Origin: Ligilactobacillus sp. WC1T17
Lineage (GTDB): Bacteria > Bacillota > Bacilli > Lactobacillales > Lactobacillaceae
DNA: 64,000 bases
Assembly: GCA_900110005.1 (NCBI GenBank)
Contig: FOCC01000010.1
Span: forward strand, 1 to 64,000
Direction: 5' to 3'
Shown here piece by piece: positions 8,462-17,746 of the stretch. Made by a program: the position numbers and the translations under genes. Under the pieces are notes generated by a model. It worked only from the letters and a program-made list of their open reading frames with translations, was not told the origin of the DNA and ran no database searches. Positions within the stretch are counted from its first letter, which is position 1. Each line of letters opens with the position of its first letter.

Positions 8462-9748
8462 CTACAATTCCTGTTGCAAACTTGCACTTTCATTGATGAC
8501 TTTTAAATCAACCGACAAACCTCTGAATTTTTCAACAATCCGGTCATATCCCCGCAAAATATTGTCGGCCTTATTAATCACGGTCGTTCCTTGAGCCATC
8601 AAAGCCAGTCCAACTAAAGAAACGCCGGCTCTGATTTCACCGGCTTCAACTTCAGCCCCGATAAGCTGGGTGGAATGGCTCACCGTAATCTTGCCGTCTT
8701 GACTGAAAATTTTGCCGCCCATCTTATTCATTTCTGGAATATGCTTTGTCCGCTTAGGGTATAAAGTATCAATAATCGTTGACTTACCTTGAGCACACAT
8801 TAAAAGCGGTGTAATCGGCTGTTGCAAATCGGTCGCAAAGCCTGGAAACGGTGCTGTTTTGATATTAACAGGTGCCAATAAATCACCACCTGGAACATAG
8901 ATTTTATCTTCATCGATTTCCAAAGTGACACCCATTTCTTCAAGCTTTGACAAGAAAGGATCCAAGTGTTCGGTAATGACATTTTTAACCAAAACCCCTT
9001 CACCATTAGCCGCTGCAAATGACAGGTAAGTCCCTGCTTCAATCCGGTCTGGGATAATAGTATGGGTGTTCATGGATTTGAGAGAATCAACCCCTTGAAT
9101 CCTAATTTCATTGGTACCGGCTCCTCTGATATGAGCCCCCATATTATTCAAAAAAGTGGCCAAATCAACAATTTCAGGTTCACGAGCTACATTCTCCATG
9201 ATGGTCGTCCCTTTAGCTTTAACGGCTGCTAATAAGACATTGATAGTTGCACCAACAGATACCAAGTCAAAGAAAATCCGAGCCCCGTGTAAGCCTTCAG
9301 GGCCAGTTGTGATGCAGACCGTATTATCTTTTTCTTCAACCACAGCGCCTAAAGCTTTAAAACCTTTAATGTGCTGATCAATTGGACGCGGTCCGATGTT
9401 ATCGCCACCAGGAAAACCCACAACGGCTTTACCAAAGCGGCCTAATAAAGCCCCCATAAAGTAGTATGAAGCTCTTAAACTTCTAATCGCTCCACCAGGT
9501 AAAGGCACACTTTCAATCTGCGTTGGGTCAACCAAAAGTTCCCCATGCTGATAAAAAGACTTCACGTTCATCCGTTCCAAGATAAGCATTAAATTATGCA
9601 CATCCAAAATATCCGGAACTGAATCAAAGCGCACCGGAGTATCGGCCAAAATTGCTGCGGGAATCAAGGCTACCGTGCTATTTTTAGCACCACCAATCGT
9701 TACTTCACCTTTCAGCTTCTGTTGACCTTTAACAATCATTTTTTCCAT
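8462..9748 (-). CDS. murA: UDP-N-acetylglucosamine 1-carboxyvinyltransferase (MurAB/MurZ-type)
   Basis: A 428-residue cytosolic enzyme transferring enolpyruvate from PEP to UDP-GlcNAc, the first committed step of peptidoglycan synthesis. Lys22-Asn23 of the UDP-sugar and PEP site (GGAKNSTV) are present, as are the RSLRASYYFMGALLGRFG segment and the SRGYERIVEKLR-like end. The catalytic loop reads GFPGGDNIGPRPID: residue 116 is Asp where the fosfomycin-reactive Cys usually sits. Position next to rho marks it as the second (MurAB/MurZ) paralogue, so another MurA may exist elsewhere in the genome. Its promoter lies upstream at 9867-9895. Confidence 0.95.
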   Translation of the reverse strand: MEKMIVKGQQKLKGEVTIGGAKNSTVALIPAAILADTPVRFDSVPDILDVHNLMLILERMNVKSFYQHGELLVDPTQIESVPLPGGAIRSLRASYYFMGALLGRFGKAVVGFPGGDNIGPRPIDQHIKGFKALGAVVEEKDNTVCITTGPEGLHGARIFFDLVSVGATINVLLAAVKAKGTTIMENVAREPEIVDLATFLNNMGAHIRGAGTNEIRIQGVDSLKSMNTHTIIPDRIEAGTYLSFAAANGEGVLVKNVITEHLDPFLSKLEEMGVTLEIDEDKIYVPGGDLLAPVNIKTAPFPGFATDLQQPITPLLMCAQGKSTIIDTLYPKRTKHIPEMNKMGGKIFSQDGKITVSHSTQLIGAEVEAGEIRAGVSLVGLALMAQGTTVINKADNILRGYDRIVEKFRGLSVDLKVINESASLQQEL

Positions 9749-9866
9749 TTGTAATTATTCCTCACTCAAAATATCTTTTCGAATCATCATCATATCAATT
9801 CGGACTTATTCACCTAAGGCTTCAGTCCGCATGTTTACGTGCTAAAAAAATAATGCACCATATTGC

Positions 9867-9895
9867 ATTTTACAAGATATATGTTTTTCTTTCAA
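9867..9895 (-). promoter_or_regulatory. Promoter for murA-rho-rpmE2
   Basis: On the minus strand TTGAAA (9895-9890) and TAAAAT (9872-9867) are separated by 17 bp, a sigma-A type promoter. This gives a 5' leader of about 110 nt before the murA ATG. That leader contains a small inverted repeat, CGGACT...AGTCCG, at about 9801-9829. Confidence 0.6.
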
Positions 9896-9975
9896 TAATC
9901 TTACAGTTATTATCGCATTTTTTTGAAAAAAAAGCGTGTAAATTCATGAAAATATTTTGCTTCTGCGGAAATAAA

Positions 9976-10010
9976 AAAAGATTGCCCTTCAAAAGAGCAA
10001 TCTTTTTTAA
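9976..10010 (-). terminator. Terminator after the 59-residue protein gene
   Basis: On the minus strand AAAGATTGCTCTTTTGAAGGGCAATCTTT forms a stem with a T-rich tail, immediately after the stop at 10012. Confidence 0.8.
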
Positions 10011-10011
10011 A

Positions 10012-10191
10012 CTAAATTCCCATAACTTTACGTAATTCAGTTTCTTCAAGTTCACTAGCTTCGCCGCGCATTGATTTAATATCATGCACTCTTTCAACTG
10101 AAACGTGACTTGCTAAGGAAAAATCGGTATCGGTCATATTGTGTTTTGCTTCATAGCTGATGATTTCGTGTGCTAAAGTCTCTTTATCCAT
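10012..10191 (-). CDS. Small conserved lactobacillary protein (LBP_cg2779-like), HTH-like
   Basis: A 59-residue frame starts at an ATG (10191) seven bases after a strong GGAGG and ends at TAG just before a terminator, so it is a well-formed gene. It begins MDKETLAHEIISYEAKHNM. The middle (TDTDFSLASHVSVERVHDIKS) looks like the helix-turn-helix part of an XRE-type fold. It resembles small proteins annotated in lactobacilli as the LBP_cg2779 family, recalled from memory and not checked. It lies between pyrG and murA, with its own ribosome site and terminator. Function unknown; DNA binding is only suggested by the helix pattern. Confidence 0.7.
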   Translation of the reverse strand: MDKETLAHEIISYEAKHNMTDTDFSLASHVSVERVHDIKSMRGEASELEETELRKVMGI

Positions 10192-10264
10192 CTTTACGCC
10201 TCCGCATCGTTTAATCTTACCTCTTCAGCATATCACAATTTAACCCCACTTGTCTTAAAAAAGC

Positions 10265-11893
<1,629 letters not shown>

Positions 11894-11905
11894 TCAGCAC
11901 ATTTA

Positions 11906-11993
11906 AAAAATAAAACGACAAGCTCCCTATTCCTCAATATGAATAGGGAGCTTGTCTTTTTTCGTACCTTAGCCTCAACTATATGAGGCGCCC
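11906..11993 (-). promoter_or_regulatory. pyrG leader with GGGC start and attenuator hairpin
   Basis: The predicted +1 (11993) begins GGGCGCC, seven bases after the -10. About 37 nt on, a 16-bp perfect stem (11956-11941 with 11932-11917, 8-nt loop) is followed by GTTTTATTTTTT, an intrinsic terminator ahead of the pyrG ATG. The 5' arm contains the pyrimidine-rich CTCCCTATTC. This is the arrangement known from Bacillus and Lactococcus pyrG. There, low CTP causes slippage at GGGC; the added poly-G 5' end pairs with the CU-rich arm and blocks termination. Confidence 0.72.
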
Positions 11994-12000
11994 ATAAAGC

Positions 12001-12029
12001 ATTCTACACAATTACAAGATGGGCGTCAA
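12001..12029 (-). promoter_or_regulatory. pyrG promoter
   Basis: On the minus strand TTGACG (12029-12024) and TAGAAT (12006-12001) are 17 bp apart. It sits immediately downstream of the rpoE stop codon. Confidence 0.75.
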
Positions 12030-12036
12030 GTATTAA

Positions 12037-12630
12037 TTATAATTCTTCGTCAGAATCATCCAAATCGTCATCGTTAAGTTCGCTTAATTGACCTTCAATA
12101 CCATCAGGAAGTTCATCTTCTCCGTCATCAGTACTGTCAATATCATCTAAGTCTTGACTATAAGCTTTTAATTCATGATCTTCATCATCATCGCTATCGT
12201 CATCACTATCAAAGTCGCTATCGAGATCATCATCTTCAGGATCATCGTTATTGTAATCAATAACATCATCTTCATCAGCATCATCAGCCAAGTAAGCATT
12301 AACCTTATTACGCTTCTTGCGTGGACGATCTTCATCTTCTTCATCATCAGAGTGAACAAGAGCTTCATCGATTGAATCATATGGGAACCATGAACGAAGC
12401 CCCCATTCATTGTTGCCAAGTGAGATAAAGCTGCCGTCAAAGTTTAAATCAGTGTAAAACTGAGGTAAACGGTCACGAATTTCCTGGTTACTCTTGCCTA
12501 AAAATTCTTGAATTTCATTAACTAAGTCATCAAATGCCATTTGAGTGCCATTTTCATGCAAAATAGCATGGGCAACTTCGATCATTGATAATTCACTTTT
12601 ATCGGCATTTTTGAATTTTTCTAGATCCAC
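12037..12630 (-). CDS. rpoE: RNA polymerase delta subunit
   Basis: A 197-residue Gram-positive RNA polymerase subunit that displaces nucleic acids and sharpens promoter choice. Residues 1-90 form the winged-helix HARE-HTH domain ([26 protein letters not shown]). A KKRNK stretch follows, and the remaining roughly 90 residues are a disordered tail made almost wholly of Asp and Glu, the hallmark of delta. Translation starts at GTG (12630) behind GAAAGGA. The Asp-rich tail gives repetitive CATCAT-like DNA on the plus strand, which is only coding bias. pyrG follows, as in Bacillus. Confidence 0.95.
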   Translation of the reverse strand: MDLEKFKNADKSELSMIEVAHAILHENGTQMAFDDLVNEIQEFLGKSNQEIRDRLPQFYTDLNFDGSFISLGNNEWGLRSWFPYDSIDEALVHSDDEEDEDRPRKKRNKVNAYLADDADEDDVIDYNNDDPEDDDLDSDFDSDDDSDDDEDHELKAYSQDLDDIDSTDDGEDELPDGIEGQLSELNDDDLDDSDEEL

Positions 12631-12679
12631 TGGTGCACGTCCTTTCTGCTGTTTACAGTCTACTCTTCATCTTACTATA

Positions 12680-13096
12680 TCATGCTTCAAATTGCAATCG
12701 GATTTTATATTCTCCCAGCAATTCTTCGCCTGAGAAAAGCTGGTAATCCACGGCTAATTGCCCCTTGGCATTCTCCTCTTCAAATAAAACTTTTTGGGTT
12801 TGGCAAGTTAACTTGATTGCCCCAAAAGGGGTTTGATAATTAGTTTCATAGTGCTTTGCTTCATCAAAGTAAAGGCGCAATTTCATCTGCGATCCATTTC
12901 TGGTCAGCCAAATGCCTTTTTCATCAACTTTAAAAGTCACTGTCAAGTTCTGGTCTTCTTCGTAGCGCAAATAAGTATTTTCTTTAACCTTAGCCAGCCG
13001 GCCTGAAAATTCCTGCTGATACTTATTCAATTGCCCATCCTGCTGTTGTAAGGTTTTAATTGTTATTTTAATAGGTTTTCCGTTTGTTACCGTCAA
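12680..13096 (-). CDS. DUF1934 (YwiB-like) beta-barrel protein
   Basis: A 138-residue protein predicted to be nearly all beta strand and related to Bacillus YwiB (DUF1934, a calycin-like barrel of unknown function). Visible features are alternating strands such as TYLRYEEDQNLTVTFKVDEKG and the conserved FGAIKLTCQT, ending YKIRLQFEA. A TTG at 13096 is preferred because AAAGGAA lies nine bases upstream; the in-frame GTG at 13114 overlaps that same site. It is divergent from the HD phosphohydrolase and 50 bases upstream of rpoE, so it may head the rpoE transcript. Confidence 0.75.
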   Translation of the reverse strand: MTVTNGKPIKITIKTLQQQDGQLNKYQQEFSGRLAKVKENTYLRYEEDQNLTVTFKVDEKGIWLTRNGSQMKLRLYFDEAKHYETNYQTPFGAIKLTCQTQKVLFEEENAKGQLAVDYQLFSGEELLGEYKIRLQFEA

Positions 13097-13162
13097 CTTT
13101 GATGTTCCTTTCACTTTAAAGTCGGTTTATTGTATAATTGATTGATAATTACTTAAAAGAAG

Positions 13163-14503
13163 GTGGCCTCAATTACTCTTGATTATACACCTAAAATGCT
13201 TGCAAGAGAAAAAGTCTTGCGCGACCCTGTGCATGACCATATTTTCATTTCACACCAAGTAATTTTAGATTTGATTAATACCAAAGAATTCCAACGCTTG
13301 CGCCGCATTAAACAGCTGGGTACCACCAGCTATACTTTCCACGGTGCCGAACACTCCCGTTTCTCCCATTCGGTGGGTGTCTATGAAATAACCCGCCGTA
13401 TTTGCGATTTATTTGAACGCAACTATCAAAGCCAAACACCAAATGACGGCTTATGGGATGATTCAGAGCGCTTGGTTGCTTTATGTGCAGCCTTGCTTCA
13501 TGACCTGGGACACGGCGCTTATTCACACACTTTTGAACACCTATTCAAAACTAACCATGAAAAAATGACTCAGCAGATTATTACTGACACCAGTACCGAA
13601 GTCAATCAAGTGTTAAAAAAAGTTGACCCTGCTTTTCCAGCCCAAGTTGCGTCTGTAATTAATAAAACCTACCCTAATCCGCAAGTGGTACAGATGATTT
13701 CCAGTAAAATCGATGCCGATCGCATGGATTATTTGCTGCGGGATTCATATTTCACCGGTGCTGACTACGGCACCTTTGATTTAACCCGTATTTTAAGAGT
13801 GATGCGGCCATGTAAAGATGGCATTGTCTTTGATAAAAGCGGTATGCATGCCGTGGAAGACTATATTATCAGCCGGTTTCAAATGTATCAGCAAATTTAC
13901 TTCCACCCCGTCTCCCGGTCGATGGAATTAGTATTGGCTCATTTACTAAAAAGAGCCAAGGACCTTTACCAGCAAGGCAAATTAGAAAATAATTTTGCTA
14001 AAAAATACCTTGAACCTTTCTTTAACGGCAATTTTTCCCTCGAAGATTATTTGAGCTTGGATGACGGGGTGTTAAATACTTGCTTTATGGCTTTTAGAGA
14101 TGCTAAAGATCCGATTTTAAGCGACTTTGCTCGACGTTTTTTAGATCGTCATCCCTTAAAATCAGCCAAATTGACCGGCCAAAGCAAAAAAATGCTGCCA
14201 AAGTTGCGTCAGCTTGTCGAAAAATGCGGTTTTGACCCCGCCTACTATACCGGCACCAATGATAGTTTCGATACCCCTTATAAATATGACAGCACCAACA
14301 TTCGTTTGCGCGAAAAAGATGGGCAAATCGTTGAATTGTCACATGTGTCTGCTTTGGTAGACGTCTTAAAAAATCGTTCTTTAGGTGATGAACGCTTCTT
14401 TTTCCCTAAAGAAATGCTTGATCAAAATGAAGAACCTGAAATTTTTGATATCTATTATCAAGAGTTTGCCCAACATGTCAAAAACGACCAAATTATCCAA
14501 TAG
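13163..14503 (+). CDS. HD-domain phosphohydrolase, YwfO/dGTPase-like
   Basis: A 446-residue cytosolic metal-dependent phosphohydrolase. The HD metal site is complete: His in HSRFSHSVGV (about 64-73), the HD pair in ALLHDLGHGAYSHTFEHLF (about 110-128) and the distal Asp in KIDADRMDYLLRDSYFTGADYG (about 182-203). This is the pattern of Bacillus YwfO and SAMHD1-like dNTP hydrolases; the substrate is not known. The start is unclear: the GTG at 13163 overlaps its ribosome site AAGGTGG, so an ATT at 13172, five bases after it, may be the real initiator. Three membrane/sugar-transfer genes follow closely. Confidence 0.85.
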   Translation: MASITLDYTPKMLAREKVLRDPVHDHIFISHQVILDLINTKEFQRLRRIKQLGTTSYTFHGAEHSRFSHSVGVYEITRRICDLFERNYQSQTPNDGLWDDSERLVALCAALLHDLGHGAYSHTFEHLFKTNHEKMTQQIITDTSTEVNQVLKKVDPAFPAQVASVINKTYPNPQVVQMISSKIDADRMDYLLRDSYFTGADYGTFDLTRILRVMRPCKDGIVFDKSGMHAVEDYIISRFQMYQQIYFHPVSRSMELVLAHLLKRAKDLYQQGKLENNFAKKYLEPFFNGNFSLEDYLSLDDGVLNTCFMAFRDAKDPILSDFARRFLDRHPLKSAKLTGQSKKMLPKLRQLVEKCGFDPAYYTGTNDSFDTPYKYDSTNIRLREKDGQIVELSHVSALVDVLKNRSLGDERFFFPKEMLDQNEEPEIFDIYYQEFAQHVKNDQIIQ

Positions 14504-14516
14504 AAAGGATTTTTTT

Positions 14517-14885
14517 ATGAATTTTATTCAAAAAAATTTATGGATGCCCTGGGCCCCATTGCTGCTGATACTTTCCGTACTAGCAGCCCTGATTTTGGCT
14601 TTCACACCTTACCGCATCCAAGCATCTAACTTTTTATTCCTTTGCGGCCTTTTTTTGCTGTGCGTGGCTATCGTTGATATTCTGCTGCATGCCCACTTGA
14701 TGGCCGGCTGGTTTCAAAAGCAGCGCAAAGGCGAAAGCGACGAAGCTTTTAAAAAACGTAAGATTGATATTAAAAGTGTTGCTTCCAAGCAAAAAAACGA
14801 ACCGATTCATTTTAAAAAGCTTTCGTTTACCTGCACTTTAATCGGTGGCTTAATGATTTTAGAAGCCATCGCGATGACCATCTAA
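14517..14885 (+). CDS. Small membrane protein, DUF3899-like
   Basis: A 122-residue protein with ATG at 14517 behind AGAAAGGAT, 13 bases after the HD gene. Two N-terminal membrane helices (about 10-30 and 38-60) are followed by a charged loop (QKQRKGESDEAFKKRKIDI) and a C-terminal helix. The overall plan resembles the DUF3899 family, a weak assignment from memory. No catalytic motif is seen. Position suggests cotranscription with the HD gene and the glycosyltransferases. Confidence 0.6.
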   Translation: MNFIQKNLWMPWAPLLLILSVLAALILAFTPYRIQASNFLFLCGLFLLCVAIVDILLHAHLMAGWFQKQRKGESDEAFKKRKIDIKSVASKQKNEPIHFKKLSFTCTLIGGLMILEAIAMTI

Positions 14886-14908
14886 ATTTTTTACAAAGGA
14901 TTATGAGT

Positions 14909-15928
14909 ATGGAGATTTATTACTTAGCGGAACCTAAACGCAAAAAAGATAGCCGCGATGCCGGCAACAAAGCCCGTAACGATGTCGAAAAAATTTGTCA
15001 ACAAAATCAGTTGCTTCCAGTATTTCCTTATAATGTTGATACTAATCGGAAAAATAAACTCAAGCTGTGGTTTGAGCTTCACCAAGCCTTGCATAAAGTT
15101 CCTAAAGACAAGTTGTTATTAATTCAATATCCCCTTCCTTTAGGGTATAACCTCTTTTTGCCGGGTATTTTAAAAAAATATCGGGTTATCTTATTGATTC
15201 ATGACTTACTCGACCTCAGAAGTGGACTTGATACTACCAAAGAAATCAGCTTAATCAACCAGGCGCACTTTATTATTTCACATAATCAAAAAATGTCAGA
15301 CCTGCTTATTACAAATGGAGTGGCAAAACAGAAGCTTTTTAACCTCGAATTATTCGATTATCTCAGAAAAGACGACAGCTATCAGTTCAACCACCCAAAT
15401 GATCCTTACTGCCTTTGTTTTGCCGGCAACCTGCGCAAATCGCAATTTATCTACCACTTTGCGCCTGAAGTTGCCCAATTAGGTGTTAATCTTTATGGCA
15501 ATAATTTCGATCAGACTAAAAAACTGCCACCCAAGGTAGTGTATCATGGGGCTTTTCCAACTGAAGAGATTCAAGAACAGTTAAACGGCCGGTTTGGTCT
15601 GTTATGGGACGGACCCAGTCCTCTTTCCTGTCAAGGTAAAGACGGCAATTATTTAAAATACAATAATCCGCATAAAGTATCCATGTATTTAAGCGCTGAA
15701 ATGCCGGTGATTGTTTGGAGCGGCGCTGCGATTGCTGATTTTGTCCAAAAAAAGCACGTCGGCTTGGCTCTTGACTCATTAAATGACTTGCCTGATATCA
15801 TCAGCCGTTTAACGCCTAAAGAGTACCAAACCCTCTGTCAAAATGCCGCTAAAGTCGGTCAAAAAGCGGCTCAAGGCGGCTTTTTGACCAGTCAATTAAA
15901 AGCTATCGTAAAGCAGGTGCAAGCATGA
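14909..15928 (+). CDS. Gtf3/galactofuranosyltransferase-like sugar transferase
   Basis: A 339-residue soluble glycosyltransferase of GT-B plan. Features include MEIYYLAEPKRKKDSRDAGNKA at the N-terminus, VILLIHDLLDLR near residue 95, LCFAGNLRKSQFI at the start of the second Rossmann half, and FGLLWDGPSP...KYNNPHKVSMYLSAEMPVIVW as the donor site. This pattern is shared with Gtf3-type glucosyltransferases and beta-1,6-galactofuranosyltransferases of cell-surface glycan loci. The ATG at 14909 is eight bases after AAAGGA; an ATG two codons earlier is possible. It overlaps licD by four bases. Donor and acceptor are unknown. Confidence 0.78.
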   Translation: MEIYYLAEPKRKKDSRDAGNKARNDVEKICQQNQLLPVFPYNVDTNRKNKLKLWFELHQALHKVPKDKLLLIQYPLPLGYNLFLPGILKKYRVILLIHDLLDLRSGLDTTKEISLINQAHFIISHNQKMSDLLITNGVAKQKLFNLELFDYLRKDDSYQFNHPNDPYCLCFAGNLRKSQFIYHFAPEVAQLGVNLYGNNFDQTKKLPPKVVYHGAFPTEEIQEQLNGRFGLLWDGPSPLSCQGKDGNYLKYNNPHKVSMYLSAEMPVIVWSGAAIADFVQKKHVGLALDSLNDLPDIISRLTPKEYQTLCQNAAKVGQKAAQGGFLTSQLKAIVKQVQA

Positions 15929-16764
15929 AAAAATATATTTTAAGTCCAGCCGAACTTAAACAAATCCAGGATTTAGAAATCGGAGCAATGTGTGAATTAG
16001 ATCGCATCTGCCGCAAATATAATTTGAAATATACCTTAGCCGGCGGCACTCTTTTAGGCGCTCTAAGGCATGATGGCTTTATTCCATGGGATGATGACAT
16101 GGATGTTAATATGCTGCGCAGCGACTTTTTAAAATTGCGGGAAATCGCCCCCAAAGAATTGAGGCAGCGCTATTTCTATCAAAGTTCCCAAACCGACCCT
16201 GAATACCTCTACTTTTTCGACAAAATCAGGATTAATGATACAACCTTCAAGGAAGCGGTTCTGGCTGATAAAAAAATTCACCATGGCGTTTATATTGACA
16301 TTTTCCCGGTAGACGATATTTTAGATGCAAATTCACAACAAGCACAAGACCAGCTTAAGGAATTTAAACATTGGCGGTCAGGGTTGATGGGCAAATATCT
16401 CGATATTAAAAACCGTCCTGTCTCTGTCCAATTAAAACAGGCCCTATTAAAGCTGTTATACTTGCCTTATTCAACCAAAGAGCTGTTGGCAAGAGCCGAA
16501 AAAACCATTCAAAAATATAATAACCGGCAGTTAACGACCGTCAGATGTTTTTGCGGCACGGATGTCGATAAAGAAGTCCTCTTAAAAAGCGATTACGAAA
16601 ATATCGTTGAACATGACTTTGCGGGACATAAATTTTTTATTCCCCAAAATGCCGATGCCCTGCTTAGGCAAAAATACGGCGATTATTTAAAATTACCGCC
16701 TAAAGACCAGCAAAAAACACAGCACGACCTCGTAGCTTTGGATCTAGGTGATAAAGATGAATAA
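15925..16764 (+). CDS. LicD-family phosphotransferase
   Basis: A 279-residue LicD-family protein. The nucleotidyltransferase-like signature is clear: KYTLAGGTLLGALRHDGFIPWDDDMDVNMLR (about 34-64), followed by VYIDIFPVDD (about 118-127) with the second acidic patch. LicD proteins transfer phosphocholine, or in other families ribitol phosphate, to cell-surface glycans such as teichoic acids and capsule. No choline uptake or CTP:phosphocholine gene is adjacent. The start overlaps the preceding gene in an ATGA, and the end overlaps the next glycosyltransferase, so the three are translationally coupled. Confidence 0.85.
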   Translation: MKKYILSPAELKQIQDLEIGAMCELDRICRKYNLKYTLAGGTLLGALRHDGFIPWDDDMDVNMLRSDFLKLREIAPKELRQRYFYQSSQTDPEYLYFFDKIRINDTTFKEAVLADKKIHHGVYIDIFPVDDILDANSQQAQDQLKEFKHWRSGLMGKYLDIKNRPVSVQLKQALLKLLYLPYSTKELLARAEKTIQKYNNRQLTTVRCFCGTDVDKEVLLKSDYENIVEHDFAGHKFFIPQNADALLRQKYGDYLKLPPKDQQKTQHDLVALDLGDKDE

Positions 16765-17710
16765 GATAACCATTAGCGTGGTAATGCCCATCTATAATGT
16801 GGCTCCCTACTTGAAACAATGCCTAACCAGCTTGCAAAATCAGACTTACCCGAAAGAACTGACCGAAATCATCTTAGTTGATGACGGTTCAACTGATGAT
16901 TCCGCAGCGATTTGCCAAGCTTTTGTCCAGCAAAATCCGCATTTTACTTATTTAAAGCAAGCCAATGCCGGCCAAAGCGCAGCGCGCAACTACGGTTTAA
17001 CCCAAGCCAAAGGGCAATATGTTCTCTTTTTAGACAGTGACGACTGGTTTGAACCGGACCTGCTAAAACACCTTGTTTCAGCAAGTGCTGCAGGGACTAA
17101 AAAACTGGTTGAAGCCAGCTTTACTTGGGAATTTTCAGATCATCAAAGCTTTTATCAAGCACCAAGATGTTCTGATTTAGCGCATTTTGTCGTTCATGCT
17201 CATGTCGTGCCTTGGAATAAGCTTATTGATCGCCAGTGGCTGCTTAAGACTAAGATTTTATTTCCTGAAGGCCGCTTATATGAAGACCAAGATTTCTTTT
17301 TTAAACTGATGGGAAACCTCAAAGACATAAGTGAAGTCGGCATTAGCCAAGCAAGTGATATTCACTACCGCCAACGTGGGGGGTCGACCATCTATACTTA
17401 TTCAGAAAAATTAACTGATATTTTCTGGATTTACCAAGATATCTTGCAATACTACCAAAAAAACGACCGCTTTCAAAAGGAGCTGGAATACCGTTTCACC
17501 CGCAATCTTTTAGGAAATATCTTACTGCGCCAAGTGCGCCATTTCCCTCAAAAAGCGCAAAAAGAATATCTATTGAAACTGATTTTTACTTTTATCCAGC
17601 AAAATTTTCCTGCTTGGAAACACAACCCTTATCTTAAAGAAAGAAGTGCCGTTAATTGGTATTTGAAATTAACACCCAACTGGCTCTTCAAATTTATCGC
17701 TCTGCATTAA
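16757..17710 (+). CDS. Family 2 glycosyltransferase
   Basis: A 317-residue GT-A glycosyltransferase. The GT2 signature is complete: ISVVMPIYNVAPYLKQCL, then IILVDDGSTDDS for nucleotide binding, NAGQSAARNYGL and the metal-binding LFLDSDDWFEP (about 90-100), with the catalytic region EDQDFFFK near residue 178. There is no C-terminal membrane segment, so it likely acts at the inner membrane face. The ATG at 16757 lies inside the end of licD behind AGGTGA. It is the last gene of the cluster, closed by a terminator. Acceptor unknown. Confidence 0.85.
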   Translation: MNKITISVVMPIYNVAPYLKQCLTSLQNQTYPKELTEIILVDDGSTDDSAAICQAFVQQNPHFTYLKQANAGQSAARNYGLTQAKGQYVLFLDSDDWFEPDLLKHLVSASAAGTKKLVEASFTWEFSDHQSFYQAPRCSDLAHFVVHAHVVPWNKLIDRQWLLKTKILFPEGRLYEDQDFFFKLMGNLKDISEVGISQASDIHYRQRGGSTIYTYSEKLTDIFWIYQDILQYYQKNDRFQKELEYRFTRNLLGNILLRQVRHFPQKAQKEYLLKLIFTFIQQNFPAWKHNPYLKERSAVNWYLKLTPNWLFKFIALH

Positions 17711-17746
17711 AAAAAGCGCAAAACCAATTGTTTTGCGCTTTTTTTA
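17711..17746. terminator. Bidirectional terminator between glycosyltransferase and lipoprotein genes
   Basis: AAGCGCAAAAC...GTTTTGCGCTT forms an 11-bp stem with A and T runs on either side, so it can end both converging transcripts. Confidence 0.85.

Noticed and set aside
12175..12375. Ile-rich open frame on the plus strand, antisense to rpoE
   Set aside because: It is the mirror of the Asp/Glu-rich tail of the delta subunit; no ribosome site or similarity.
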